The notes under the pieces are model-generated. The model was not told the DNA's origin. It ran no database searches and was given only the letters and a program-made list of their open reading frames with translations. 64,000 nt of DNA, from contig NZ_JAPNLH010000009.1 in NCBI RefSeq assembly GCF_026627425.1, positions 106,398-170,397 of the forward strand, written 5' to 3'. The position numbers were made by a program, and so were the translations under genes. Positions 25,513 through 34,208 of this stretch are shown here, one piece after another. How positions within the stretch are numbered: position 1 is the stretch's first letter; each line of letters starts with the position of its first letter. This DNA comes from Arthrobacter endolithicus (lineage in GTDB: Bacteria > Actinomycetota > Actinomycetes > Actinomycetales > Micrococcaceae).

Positions 25513-26169
25513 TTACCAGCCGCGGGCCCGCCATTGCTGAAGATGCGGACGCTCGTGCCCGAGCGTAGTTCCGCTGCCATGACCGGGATGAACCAAGGTA
25601 TCGTCCGGGAGAACGTCGAAGATCCGTGCTTCTACATCATCGATCAACTGACCGAAGCGCACGGAGTCCTGCTGCGTATTGCCTACACCGCCGGGAAAGA
25701 GAGAGTCGCCGGTGAACAGGTGCGCGGGGCCCGCTGGATCACGGTACAGCAGCGCCACGGACCCGGGGGTATGACCGCGCAGGGCGATCACATCAAGGGA
25801 AAAACCGGCAAAACTGAGTACGTCACCGTTCGCCAGCAGTGTGTTCGTTGGAACCTCGATGCTTGCGGCGTCGTCGTGGCCTGCCGCGGTTTTTGCCCCC
25901 GTTTGCGCCACGACTTCGGCCAGGGCACGAACGTGGTCCCAGTGCGAATGGGTCGTCACCACCAACGCCAGCCGGGCGGTGGCCTCTGTGTCGCTGTCCC
26001 GGTCAGCCTCGGCCAGCAGCGCAAGGATTGCACTGCTGTCGTCGGCCGCGTCGATGAGGACCTGATCACCGCTTTGCCGACCCGTAAGTAGGTACACGTT
26101 GTTGTCCATGCCGCCCACCGCAATGCTCCGGACGGTCACGGCGGGCAGGTTCCAGATATTGGCGCTCAT
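25513..26169 (-). CDS. MBL-fold metallo-hydrolase, glyoxalase II-like
   Basis: The 218-residue protein has the metal motif HSHWDH (residues 74-79), a downstream ligand in GHTPGSVAL, FTGDSLFPGGVGNT with the bridging Asp, and the last His in HPGHGSGTTLGHE. This order matches small glyoxalase II-like hydrolases acting on thioesters. The start MSANIWNLPAVTVRSIAVGGMDNNVYLL is typical for this actinobacterial subgroup. ATG 26169 lies six bases after TAGGCT on its strand. It is a single gene; the 187 bp between it and the PIG-L gene holds only a 10-bp AT-rich palindrome (25427-25436). Confidence 0.88.
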   Translation of the reverse strand: MSANIWNLPAVTVRSIAVGGMDNNVYLLTGRQSGDQVLIDAADDSSAILALLAEADRDSDTEATARLALVVTTHSHWDHVRALAEVVAQTGAKTAAGHDDAASIEVPTNTLLANGDVLSFAGFSLDVIALRGHTPGSVALLYRDPAGPAHLFTGDSLFPGGVGNTQQDSVRFGQLIDDVEARIFDVLPDDTLVHPGHGSGTTLGHERPHLQQWRARGW

Positions 26170-26175
26170 TCCAAG

Positions 26176-26181
26176 AGCCTA
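26176..26181 (-). promoter_or_regulatory. -10 box TAGGCT of a leaderless MBL hydrolase promoter
   Basis: The minus-strand TAGGCT is six bases from ATG 26169, with no ribosome site in between. Confidence 0.55.
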
Positions 26182-26327
26182 CGCAAATTCCGCCGTGAGA
26201 ATAAGCGCTAGGGCAGGCCAATCGGCTAGAGGATCTTTGACGAGAGTAGTTTTACACTGTCAGTGGTGCCAAAAGATGTCTGCGGCGCTGGTATCGAACT
26301 CTCGTCACTAGGTCCGCTGGAGGACTC

Positions 26328-28070
26328 GTGCTCATCCGATTAATCGTACGGAACCTGGCTCCGCACAAGGTCCCGCTAACGTTGATCATTGTGCTGCAGT
26401 TCCTGTCCACTCTGGGCACGCTGTACCTGCCGACCATCAACGCGAACATCATTGACGACGGCGTGGTCAAGGGTAATACAGCTCTGATTTTCCAGCTCGG
26501 GGGCTGGATGCTGGCCATTACCGCCGGCCAGATTGTCTGCGCAGTCGGGGCGACGTATTTCAGCGCGCAGCTGGCGATGAAGGTCGGGCGGCAGATCCGC
26601 CGGGATTTGTTTACCCGGGTGGAATCGTTTTCGGCCCAGGAAATGGGGGTGTTCGGAGCTCCGTCACTGATCAACCGCACTACCAATGACGTGCAGCAGG
26701 TCCAGATGCTGACACTACTTGGCTTTACCATGATGGTGACAGCGCCCATCATGTGCGTGGGCGGGATTGTGCTGGCGCTCAAGCAGGACGTTCCGCTGTC
26801 CGGGCTTCTGGTGGTGATTCTGCCGGTGCTGATTCTGGCCATCTGGCTCATTGTGCGCAAATTGGTTCCGCTGTTCCGGCTGGTGCAAAAACAGCTGGAC
26901 CGGATCAACGCGGTCCTGCGCGAGCAGATCATGGGCATTTCCGTCATTCGGGCGTTTGTCCGGCGCGATTTCGAGATGGAGCGGTTCGGCCAGGCTAACT
27001 GCGATTTGACGTTGACCCAGTTGCGCACCGGACGGCTGCTGGCGCTAATGTTCCCGACCATTTTCGTGGTGGTCAACGTAACCTCTGTGGGGGTCCTTTG
27101 GTTTGGCGGCCAGCGAATCGACAGCGGCGCCATGCAAATCGGAGCGCTGACCGCCTACTTGAGCTACATCATGCAGATACTGATGTCGGTGATGATGGCA
27201 ATGTTCATGTTCATGATGATCCCGCGGGCCGCAGTCTGCGCGGAGCGGATTCAGACGGTGCTGGATACGGAGTCCTCGGTGGCGGATTCCCCGGGAGCGC
27301 TGGCGCTGCGGGAGTTGGGCGGCGCGCTGGAATTCAGCAATGTCGGGTTCACCTACCCCGGCGCGGAAGCGCCGGTAGTTTCCGGTCTGAGCTTCACTGC
27401 AAAACCGGGAACGACGACGGCGGTCATAGGGTCCACGGGCAGCGGTAAATCAACGCTGCTGAATCTGATTCCACGTTTGTTGGACCGGTCCGCCGGATCC
27501 ATCTCGGTGGGCGGTCATGACAGCCACGCCGTGACCTTGGAAACGCTGCGCTCGGCGATTGGGCTGGTGCCGCAGAGGGCGTATCTGTTCTCCGGGACGG
27601 TAGCCAGCAATCTGCGCTTCGGCCGTCCTGACGCGACGGACGAGCAGCTGTGGCGGGCCCTTGAAATCGCCCAGGCTGCGGACTTCGTCAGGGACATGCC
27701 ACAGGGGCTCGAGGCTCCCGTCGGTCAAGGCGGAACCAATTTCTCCGGCGGCCAGCGTCAGCGGCTCTGCATCGCCCGGGCCGTGGTCAGCGAACCGTCG
27801 ATTTACCTTTTTGATGACAGCTTTTCCGCCTTGGATTTCACCACGGACGCGAAACTGCGGGCTGCACTGAAACCGGTTACCCGGAACGCCACGGTGCTCG
27901 TGGTGGCCCAGCGCGTCAATACGATCATGCATGCGGACCACATTTTGGTCCTTGATGAAGGGCGGCTGGTGGCCCAGGGAACGCACGAGGAGCTGATGGC
28001 TGGCTCCGGGACCTACCAGGAGATAGTAACGTCGCAGCTCACGGACGAGGACGGGGTGCGGGCGGTATGA
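26328..28070 (+). CDS. ABC exporter half-transporter A, membrane domain plus ATPase (degenerate catalytic Glu)
   Basis: The 580-residue half-transporter has six membrane helices (about 1-310) then a nucleotide-binding domain: Walker A GSTGSGKST, signature FSGGQRQR, and Walker B IYLFDDSFSALD. The residue after Walker B is Asp, not the catalytic Glu. Heterodimeric exporters such as TM287/288, LmrCD and BmrCD show exactly this in one subunit. The start is GTG 26328 with GGAGGA upstream. It overlaps the second half-transporter gene by four bases (ATGA), so the pair is made together. Multidrug or lipid export is likely; the substrate is unknown. Confidence 0.92.
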   Translation: MLIRLIVRNLAPHKVPLTLIIVLQFLSTLGTLYLPTINANIIDDGVVKGNTALIFQLGGWMLAITAGQIVCAVGATYFSAQLAMKVGRQIRRDLFTRVESFSAQEMGVFGAPSLINRTTNDVQQVQMLTLLGFTMMVTAPIMCVGGIVLALKQDVPLSGLLVVILPVLILAIWLIVRKLVPLFRLVQKQLDRINAVLREQIMGISVIRAFVRRDFEMERFGQANCDLTLTQLRTGRLLALMFPTIFVVVNVTSVGVLWFGGQRIDSGAMQIGALTAYLSYIMQILMSVMMAMFMFMMIPRAAVCAERIQTVLDTESSVADSPGALALRELGGALEFSNVGFTYPGAEAPVVSGLSFTAKPGTTTAVIGSTGSGKSTLLNLIPRLLDRSAGSISVGGHDSHAVTLETLRSAIGLVPQRAYLFSGTVASNLRFGRPDATDEQLWRALEIAQAADFVRDMPQGLEAPVGQGGTNFSGGQRQRLCIARAVVSEPSIYLFDDSFSALDFTTDAKLRAALKPVTRNATVLVVAQRVNTIMHADHILVLDEGRLVAQGTHEELMAGSGTYQEIVTSQLTDEDGVRAV

Positions 28071-29986
28071 GTATGCGCGGGCAAGGCGGGCCGCCGCAGA
28101 AGGCAAAATCGTTTGGACCCAGTGTCAAACGCATCTTTACGTTGATGGCGGCCGACAGGCCGCGGATGATCTGGGTGGTTTTCCTAGCGGCTGTCTCGGT
28201 CAGCATGAGTGTGCTGGCTCCGAAGATTCTCGGCCATGCCACCGACCTGATTTTCCAAGGCGTGGTGGGCAAGATGTTCCCCGCATCGGTGACGAAGGCG
28301 CAGGCCGTGGAGGGGCTGCGGGCCAAGGGCCAGGGCCAGGTCGCGGACATGCTCAACGGGATGAACGTGGTGCCCGGTCAGGGACTCGATCAGCAGGCGC
28401 TGGGCTGGGTGCTGCTGGGTGTGCTGGTCCTGTACGCAGTGGCGTTCTTCTTCAACTGGAGCCAGGGCTACATCACGGCGGGAATTGTCCAGCGCGCCAT
28501 GTACAAACTGCGGCAGGATATCGAAACGAAGCTGGACCGGTTGCCGATGTCCCATTTCCAGGAGGAATCCCGCGGCGATGTGCTCAGCCGGGTCACTAAT
28601 GACATCGACAATTTCTCGCAGACGTTGAATCAGACGCTGACGCAGCTGCTGGTCTCCGTCCTGACAGTTGTCGGTGTGCTGTCGATGATGTTCTCCATTT
28701 CACCGCTGCTGGCGCTGATAGCGCTGGCAACGGTTCCCGTCACGGTGCTCGTGACCGTCCTGATCGCTAAGCGGTCCAAGGTCCAGTTCACCGCACAGTG
28801 GAAGACGACCGGTGAGCTCAACGGTCACATTGAGGAAATGTTCACCGGCCACGAGGTGGTCAAGGCGTTCGGGCAGCAACAAGTGGCGATCGACAAATTC
28901 GCAGTTTCGAACGACACCCTGTTCCGCTCCAGTGCCAACGCGCAATTCATCTCGGGCATCATCATGCCGTCGATGAACTTCATCGCCAATCTGAATTACG
29001 TGGCGGTAGCAGTGGTTGGCGGTGTGCAGATTGCGGCCGGAAACCTGACCATCGGCAGCGTGCAGGCGTTCATTCAGTATTCACGCCAGTTCAGTCAACC
29101 GATGGCGCAAATCGGCGGGATGATTAATTTGCTGCAGTCCGGGGTCGCCTCGGCGGAGCGGGTTTTTGACTTGCTCGATGCCAAGGAGCAGGCGCCCGAT
29201 CCGGCGCCCGCAGCTACGCTCGGTGCCACGGTCGGCAGGGTTGTCTTCGAGAACGTGAACTTCAGTTATGTTCCAGGTGAGCCGCTGATCCAGGATCTGT
29301 CTCTGGTGGCGGAGCCCGGGCAGACGGTGGCGATTGTCGGGCCTACGGGCGCAGGTAAGACGACCCTGGTGAACCTGCTGATGCGCTTTTACGAAATTGA
29401 CTCTGGCCGCATCACCATCGACGGCGTGGACACAGCCAAAATGACGCGCGATGATCTGCGCCGGCGGTTTGGCATGGTGCTCCAGGATGCATGGCTTTTC
29501 GGCGGAACAATTCGGGACAATTTGGCCTATGGGCGCCTGGAGGCGACGCAGGAGCAGATCGTTCAGGCCGCGGAGGCGACGTACGTCGATCACTTCGTCA
29601 GGTCCCTCCCGGAGGGTTATGAGACGGCATTGTCCGCAGACGGGGACAGCCTCAGTCAGGGACAGCGCCAGCTCATGACCATCGCCAGGGCCTGGCTGGC
29701 CGATCCCGGCATCCTGATTCTGGACGAGGCCACCAGCTCCGTAGATACCCGTACCGAGGTGCTGATCCGCCAGGCGATGAACCGGCTGCGCGAGTCGCGC
29801 ACCAGTTTCGTTATTGCGCACCGGCTCTCCACCATCCGCGACGCGGACCTGATCCTTGTGATGGACCACGGCAGAATTCTTGAGCAGGGCAGTCATGAGG
29901 AGCTGCTGGCCGCAGGCGGTTTCTACTACGACCTTTACATGTCCCAATTCGGTGATCCGCTGATCGAGGAGACGGCTGCCCTGTGA
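28067..29986 (+). CDS. ABC exporter half-transporter B, membrane domain plus ATPase
   Basis: This 639-residue partner has an N-terminal extension, six membrane helices (with a loop of about 70 residues between the first two), and a full ATPase: Walker A GPTGAGKTT, Walker B ILILDEATSS with the catalytic Glu, and the D and H loops. The signature is LSQGQRQL instead of LSGGQ. In heterodimers the altered signature of one subunit faces the altered Walker B of the other, forming one degenerate site, and that is the combination seen here. It overlaps the upstream gene (ATGA) and the downstream regulator (GTGA). Confidence 0.93.
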   Translation: MSMRGQGGPPQKAKSFGPSVKRIFTLMAADRPRMIWVVFLAAVSVSMSVLAPKILGHATDLIFQGVVGKMFPASVTKAQAVEGLRAKGQGQVADMLNGMNVVPGQGLDQQALGWVLLGVLVLYAVAFFFNWSQGYITAGIVQRAMYKLRQDIETKLDRLPMSHFQEESRGDVLSRVTNDIDNFSQTLNQTLTQLLVSVLTVVGVLSMMFSISPLLALIALATVPVTVLVTVLIAKRSKVQFTAQWKTTGELNGHIEEMFTGHEVVKAFGQQQVAIDKFAVSNDTLFRSSANAQFISGIIMPSMNFIANLNYVAVAVVGGVQIAAGNLTIGSVQAFIQYSRQFSQPMAQIGGMINLLQSGVASAERVFDLLDAKEQAPDPAPAATLGATVGRVVFENVNFSYVPGEPLIQDLSLVAEPGQTVAIVGPTGAGKTTLVNLLMRFYEIDSGRITIDGVDTAKMTRDDLRRRFGMVLQDAWLFGGTIRDNLAYGRLEATQEQIVQAAEATYVDHFVRSLPEGYETALSADGDSLSQGQRQLMTIARAWLADPGILILDEATSSVDTRTEVLIRQAMNRLRESRTSFVIAHRLSTIRDADLILVMDHGRILEQGSHEELLAAGGFYYDLYMSQFGDPLIEETAAL

Positions 29987-30411
29987 AAGATGCAGGAGCG
30001 GTGAAAGTTGCCGGAACTGTGAAAAGCGGGGTCGCCGTGCTGGGCAGGTGGCTGCTGGATGAAACTTCGTCGGTACCGCCGTTCGAGCAGATCCGGGTGC
30101 GCATTTTGGACCTCGCTGCCTCCGGGAAGCTCGCTGTGGGGACACGGCTCCCGCCGGTCCGGACGCTGGCCGGCCAGCTGGGTGTCGCGGTCAATACAGT
30201 AGCCCGCGCGTACCGGGAACTGGAACAGGCCGGGATCGTGCGCACCGGGGGCCGCGCCGGGACGGTGGTCGCCGCAGCGGGGGACGAGTCGCTGGCGCAG
30301 GTGGCGGCCGCCGCCTCGGACTACGCCGCCGTCGTCAATCGTCACGGCGTGGAGCTGGGGACGGCGCTGGAATTGGTTCGCGCCGCCGTCGAACGTTCCA
30401 ACGCCAAGTAG
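29983..30411 (+). CDS. GntR-family transcriptional regulator, YtrA-type
   Basis: The 142-residue protein has one winged helix-turn-helix (PPFEQIRVRILDLAASGKLAVGTRLPPVRTLAGQLGVAVNTVARAYRELEQAGIV, about residues 31-85) and only a short C-terminal helix region, the YtrA layout. YtrA-type regulators usually control a neighbouring ABC transporter gene set. GTG 29983 overlaps the stop of half-transporter B (GTGA), so it is probably the last gene of this operon and an autoregulator of it. The effector is unknown. Confidence 0.9.
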   Translation: MKDAGAVKVAGTVKSGVAVLGRWLLDETSSVPPFEQIRVRILDLAASGKLAVGTRLPPVRTLAGQLGVAVNTVARAYRELEQAGIVRTGGRAGTVVAAAGDESLAQVAAAASDYAAVVNRHGVELGTALELVRAAVERSNAK

Positions 30412-30453
30412 ACTTTCTAAGCCTCTGGCGAAAGTTCCGGGGGGAACTCATAT

Positions 30454-30469
30454 TCGAACGAAGATTCGA
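30454..30469 (+). promoter_or_regulatory. LexA-type SOS box upstream of uvrA
   Basis: TCGAACGAAGATTCGA differs from the Gram-positive/actinobacterial consensus TCGAACnnnnGTTCGA at one position. It sits one base before the TATTAT -10 box, so bound LexA would block polymerase. uvrA is a classical SOS gene. Confidence 0.75.
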
Positions 30470-30470
30470 T

Positions 30471-30476
30471 TATTAT
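30471..30476 (+). promoter_or_regulatory. -10 box TATTAT of a leaderless uvrA promoter
   Basis: TATTAT ends seven bases before GTG 30484, the same spacing as at polA. It also overlaps ATG 30475, which argues against that ATG being the start. Confidence 0.5.
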
Positions 30477-30483
30477 GGAGTAC

Positions 30484-33399
30484 GTGCCTAAAGCAGTTGA
30501 AACATCCGAAATAGTATCGCGGCAGCCGGTCCCCAGTCGGCCATTGACCCACCAGGACCGGTCGCGTTTGGTCGTCAAGGGGGCGCGGGAGAACAACCTG
30601 CGCAATGTGGATCTTGATCTGCCCCGCGATGCCATGATCGTCTTTACCGGGCTCTCCGGTTCGGGGAAGTCCTCGCTGGCCTTCGATACGATCTTCGCCG
30701 AAGGGCAGCGCCGCTACGTGGAGTCCCTCTCCGCCTACGCCCGCCAGTTCCTGGGTCAGGTGGACAAGCCGGACGTCGATTTCATCGAGGGCCTCTCACC
30801 CGCGGTTTCGATCGACCAGAAGTCAACGAATAAGAACCCGCGATCCACGGTCGGCACCATCACGGAGATCTACGACTACATGCGCCTGCTGTGGGCGCGG
30901 GTAGGGACCCCGCACTGTCCCGTGTGCGGGGAGCCGGTGGCCCGGCAGACGCCGCAGCAGATCGTTGACCAGCTGCTGGAAATGCCGGACGGGACCCGCT
31001 TCCAGGTGCTTGCGCCGGTAGTGCGGGCCCGCAAGGGCGAGTTTGTGGAGCTTTTCAAGGAGCTGACCGCGAAGGGCTACTCCCGCGCCAAGGTGGACGG
31101 CGAACTGATCCAGCTGGCCGAGGCGCCGAAGCTGAAGAAGCAGTTTAAGCACACCATCGAGGTGGTTGTGGACCGTCTGGTGGTCAAGGAGGGAATCTCC
31201 CAGCGGCTGACTGATTCGGTGGAGACAGCGCTCGGTCTGGCGGAGGGCCGGGTGCTGGTGGAGCTGGTCGAACTCGACGCCGACGACCCACAGCGGATCC
31301 GGTCCTTTTCGGAGAATCTGGCGTGCCCCAACGAGCATCCCCTGGCCATCGATGAGGTGGAGCCGCGCTCGTTTTCCTTCAATAATCCTTTTGGCGCCTG
31401 CCCTGCATGCAGCGGCATCGGAACCAAGCTGGAGGTCGACGAGGAGCTGGTAGTGCCGAACCCGCAGCTCTCGCTGGCGCAAGGCGCGATCGCGCCATGG
31501 TCTTTGGGGACTGCCACGACGGAGTACTGGAACAGACTGCTGGATGGCTTGGCGAAGGACATGGGATTCTCCATGACTGCGCCGTGGCGAAAACTCTCCG
31601 AAGACGCCCGGCAGTCAGTGCTGTACGGCAAGGACCACAAGGTAGTGGTGCAGTACAAAAACAGGTTCGGTCGGGAACGCAAGTACAGTACCGGCTTTGA
31701 GGGTGCTGTCCAGTACATCCAGCGCAAGCATGTGGAAACCGAATCCGATACCGCACGCGACCGCTATGAAGAGTACATGCGGCAGATCCCTTGTCCGGTG
31801 TGCGGCGGAGCGAGGCTGAACCCGGCGTCGCTCTCCGTGCTGATCAACGGTAAGTCGATCGCCGCTGTCTCGGCACTGCCGATGCGCGAGTGCTTCGCGT
31901 TCCTTTCCAATCTGGTGCTGACCGGGCGGGAGGCCCAGATCGCCAGCCAGGTACTTAAAGAGATCCAGGCCCGGCTGACTTTCCTGCTCGACGTGGGGCT
32001 GGAGTACCTGAACCTGGAGCGCGCCTCTGCGACGCTCTCCGGCGGGGAGGCGCAGCGGATCCGGTTGGCCACGCAGATCGGATCCGGCCTCGTGGGCGTG
32101 CTCTACGTCCTGGACGAGCCGTCCATTGGGCTGCACCAACGGGATAACCGCCGGCTGATCGAGACCCTGACCAGGCTGCGCGATCTGGGGAACACTCTAA
32201 TTGTTGTTGAACATGATGAAGACACAATTCAGGAAGCTGACTGGATTGTGGACATTGGCCCCGGTGCCGGAGAACACGGCGGCGAGGTGGTGCATTCGGG
32301 CTCCTACGCGGACCTGCTCACAAACACCAAGTCGCTGACCGCCGACTACCTTTCCGGCAGGAAGAGCATCGAGATCCCGGCGAAGCGGCGCAAATATGAC
32401 AAGAAGCGTGAGCTTAAGGTCGTGGGGGCGCGGGAGAACAATCTGCGGAACGTGGATGTGGCTTTCCCGCTCGGGCTGTTCACCGCGGTGACGGGGGTGA
32501 GCGGTTCGGGCAAATCGACGCTGGTCAATGAAATTCTCTACAAGGTGCTGGCCAACAAACTCAACGGCGCCAAACAGGTGGCCGGCCGGCATCTGCGGGT
32601 GGACGGTCTGGAGCATCTGGACAAGGTTGTCCATGTCGACCAAAGCCCGATCGGCCGCACTCCGCGGTCCAATCCGGCCACCTACACCGGAGTCTTTGAC
32701 AATATCCGCAAGCTCTTCGCCGAAACCACCGAGGCCAAGGTCCGTGGATATCAGCCGGGCCGGTTCTCCTTCAACGTCAAGGGCGGCCGCTGCGAAGCGT
32801 GTTCCGGCGACGGGACGCTGAAGATCGAAATGAACTTCCTGCCGGACGTTTATGTCCCGTGCGAGGTGTGCCACGGGGCCCGTTACAACCGCGAGACGCT
32901 GGAAGTCCATTACAAGGGCAAATCGATTGCGGATGTGCTGAATATGCCGATCGAGGAGGGAGCGGAGTTCTTTGCAGCGTTCACTCCGATTGCCCGTCAC
33001 CTGAACACTCTGGTCGACGTCGGGCTGGGCTACGTGCGGTTGGGCCAGGCTTCCACGACCCTCTCCGGCGGGGAGGCGCAGCGGGTCAAGCTGGCCGCCG
33101 AACTGCAGAAACGCTCGAACGGACGCAGTGTCTACGTGCTCGATGAACCAACCACCGGCCTACACTTCGAAGATATCCGCAAGCTGCTGCTGGTACTGCA
33201 GGGGCTGGTGGACAAGGGGAACACAGTGATCACCATCGAGCACAACCTTGACGTTATTAAGAGCGCGGACTGGGTAGTGGATCTGGGCCCGGACGGTGGC
33301 TCAGGCGGTGGTCTGCTGATGGCCTCGGGGACCCCCGAGAAAGTCGCTTTGTCCACGACGAGCTACACCGCTTCCTTCCTGAGTGAAGTGTTGTCGTGA
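30484..33399 (+). CDS. uvrA: Excinuclease ABC subunit A
   Basis: About 971 residues with two ABC modules. Walker A motifs are GLSGSGKS (56-63) and GVSGSGKS in the second half; both signatures read LSGGEAQR; Walker B regions are [12 protein letters not shown] and [11 protein letters not shown]. Zinc modules are visible as [20 protein letters not shown] and CEACSGDGT with CEVCHG. UvrA finds helix-distorting lesions and loads UvrB. GTG 30484 (VPKAVET) matches relatives and lies seven bases after TATTAT; ATG 30475 is the alternative. A LexA-type box lies just upstream. The stop overlaps the next gene (GTGA). Confidence 0.97.
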   Translation: MPKAVETSEIVSRQPVPSRPLTHQDRSRLVVKGARENNLRNVDLDLPRDAMIVFTGLSGSGKSSLAFDTIFAEGQRRYVESLSAYARQFLGQVDKPDVDFIEGLSPAVSIDQKSTNKNPRSTVGTITEIYDYMRLLWARVGTPHCPVCGEPVARQTPQQIVDQLLEMPDGTRFQVLAPVVRARKGEFVELFKELTAKGYSRAKVDGELIQLAEAPKLKKQFKHTIEVVVDRLVVKEGISQRLTDSVETALGLAEGRVLVELVELDADDPQRIRSFSENLACPNEHPLAIDEVEPRSFSFNNPFGACPACSGIGTKLEVDEELVVPNPQLSLAQGAIAPWSLGTATTEYWNRLLDGLAKDMGFSMTAPWRKLSEDARQSVLYGKDHKVVVQYKNRFGRERKYSTGFEGAVQYIQRKHVETESDTARDRYEEYMRQIPCPVCGGARLNPASLSVLINGKSIAAVSALPMRECFAFLSNLVLTGREAQIASQVLKEIQARLTFLLDVGLEYLNLERASATLSGGEAQRIRLATQIGSGLVGVLYVLDEPSIGLHQRDNRRLIETLTRLRDLGNTLIVVEHDEDTIQEADWIVDIGPGAGEHGGEVVHSGSYADLLTNTKSLTADYLSGRKSIEIPAKRRKYDKKRELKVVGARENNLRNVDVAFPLGLFTAVTGVSGSGKSTLVNEILYKVLANKLNGAKQVAGRHLRVDGLEHLDKVVHVDQSPIGRTPRSNPATYTGVFDNIRKLFAETTEAKVRGYQPGRFSFNVKGGRCEACSGDGTLKIEMNFLPDVYVPCEVCHGARYNRETLEVHYKGKSIADVLNMPIEEGAEFFAAFTPIARHLNTLVDVGLGYVRLGQASTTLSGGEAQRVKLAAELQKRSNGRSVYVLDEPTTGLHFEDIRKLLLVLQGLVDKGNTVITIEHNLDVIKSADWVVDLGPDGGSGGGLLMASGTPEKVALSTTSYTASFLSEVLS

Positions 33400-34142
33400 T
33401 TGCCCAGGCACTGGTGCCGGACGGGATGCAGGAGCGCGGACCGGACGGGGTGCAGGGCTGTGACGCGGTGCTGTTCGACTTGGACGGCACCCTGGTGGAT
33501 CCCGCCGGCGGTATAAGCGGCGGGATAGCCCACGCGCTGAAGCAGATGGGACTTCCAATCCCGGGGGAATCTGTGCTGGCGGCCATGGTCGGTCCCAAAC
33601 TCTCGGATGCCTTGTTGGACCTGACGGACGCTGCCGCGGCGCAGGTCCCGGAGTTGATCCGGATTTACCGGCGCTGGTATGCGCTGGAGGGTATTGCGAT
33701 GGGGCAGGTCTACCCCGGCGTCAGGGAAGTGCTGGGGGACCTGCAGGAAAGGGGCGTAGCGCTGGGCGTGGCTACGCAGAAACCGCAGGCTTTGGCAGGG
33801 ACCGTGCTGCGCGCCCATGGTCTTGCGGGTTATTTCAGCGCCGTATTCGGTTCCGCAAATGACGAAGCCCAGCGGCCGTCAGACCCCGGGTACCGCAGCG
33901 GGAAGAAAGAAATCATTGCCTCTGCCGCGCAGGCCCTGGCCGGTTCGCGCCGGCCCATTATGGTGGGGGATCGTGCACAGGATGTCCGCGGGGCCCTCGC
34001 TAACGGGCTGGACTGCATCGGCGTGACATGGGGCTTCGCCCTGGGCGGGGAGCTGGAAACCGCGGGCGCGGCCATAGTAGTTGGAGACGCGCCAGCTCTG
34101 CTGGCGGAACTGAACAGACGTTTGACCGGCATTTCGCGTTAG
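33396..34142 (+). CDS. HAD-family phosphatase, phosphoglycolate phosphatase-like
   Basis: The 248-residue protein has HAD motif I DLDGT (nucleophile Asp28, acid Asp30), a helical cap, motif II in VATQKP, and motif IV in [10 protein letters not shown]. It resembles phosphoglycolate phosphatases that remove 2-phosphoglycolate, which can form during repair of oxidised DNA ends. This fits its coupling to uvrA by a GTGA overlap, but the substrate is inference. The first 22 residues are extra and low in conservation. Confidence 0.85.
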   Translation: MIAQALVPDGMQERGPDGVQGCDAVLFDLDGTLVDPAGGISGGIAHALKQMGLPIPGESVLAAMVGPKLSDALLDLTDAAAAQVPELIRIYRRWYALEGIAMGQVYPGVREVLGDLQERGVALGVATQKPQALAGTVLRAHGLAGYFSAVFGSANDEAQRPSDPGYRSGKKEIIASAAQALAGSRRPIMVGDRAQDVRGALANGLDCIGVTWGFALGGELETAGAAIVVGDAPALLAELNRRLTGISR

Positions 34143-34196
34143 CGTCCGCAGCTGCTGACCCCGGCAGCTGGAACTCCGCGGCACAGGCAGCGTCTT

Positions 34197-34202
34197 TAGG
34201 AT
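34197..34202 (+). promoter_or_regulatory. -10 box TAGGAT of a leaderless uvrC promoter
   Basis: TAGGAT lies six bases before GTG 34209 and no ribosome site is visible. No LexA-type box was seen. Confidence 0.55.
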
Positions 34203-34208
34203 GGAATT

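Noticed and set aside
30434..30447. Inverted repeat GTTCC-N4-GGAAC upstream of uvrA
   Set aside because: The arms are short, the sequence is GC-rich, and the adjacent LexA-type box explains regulation better.
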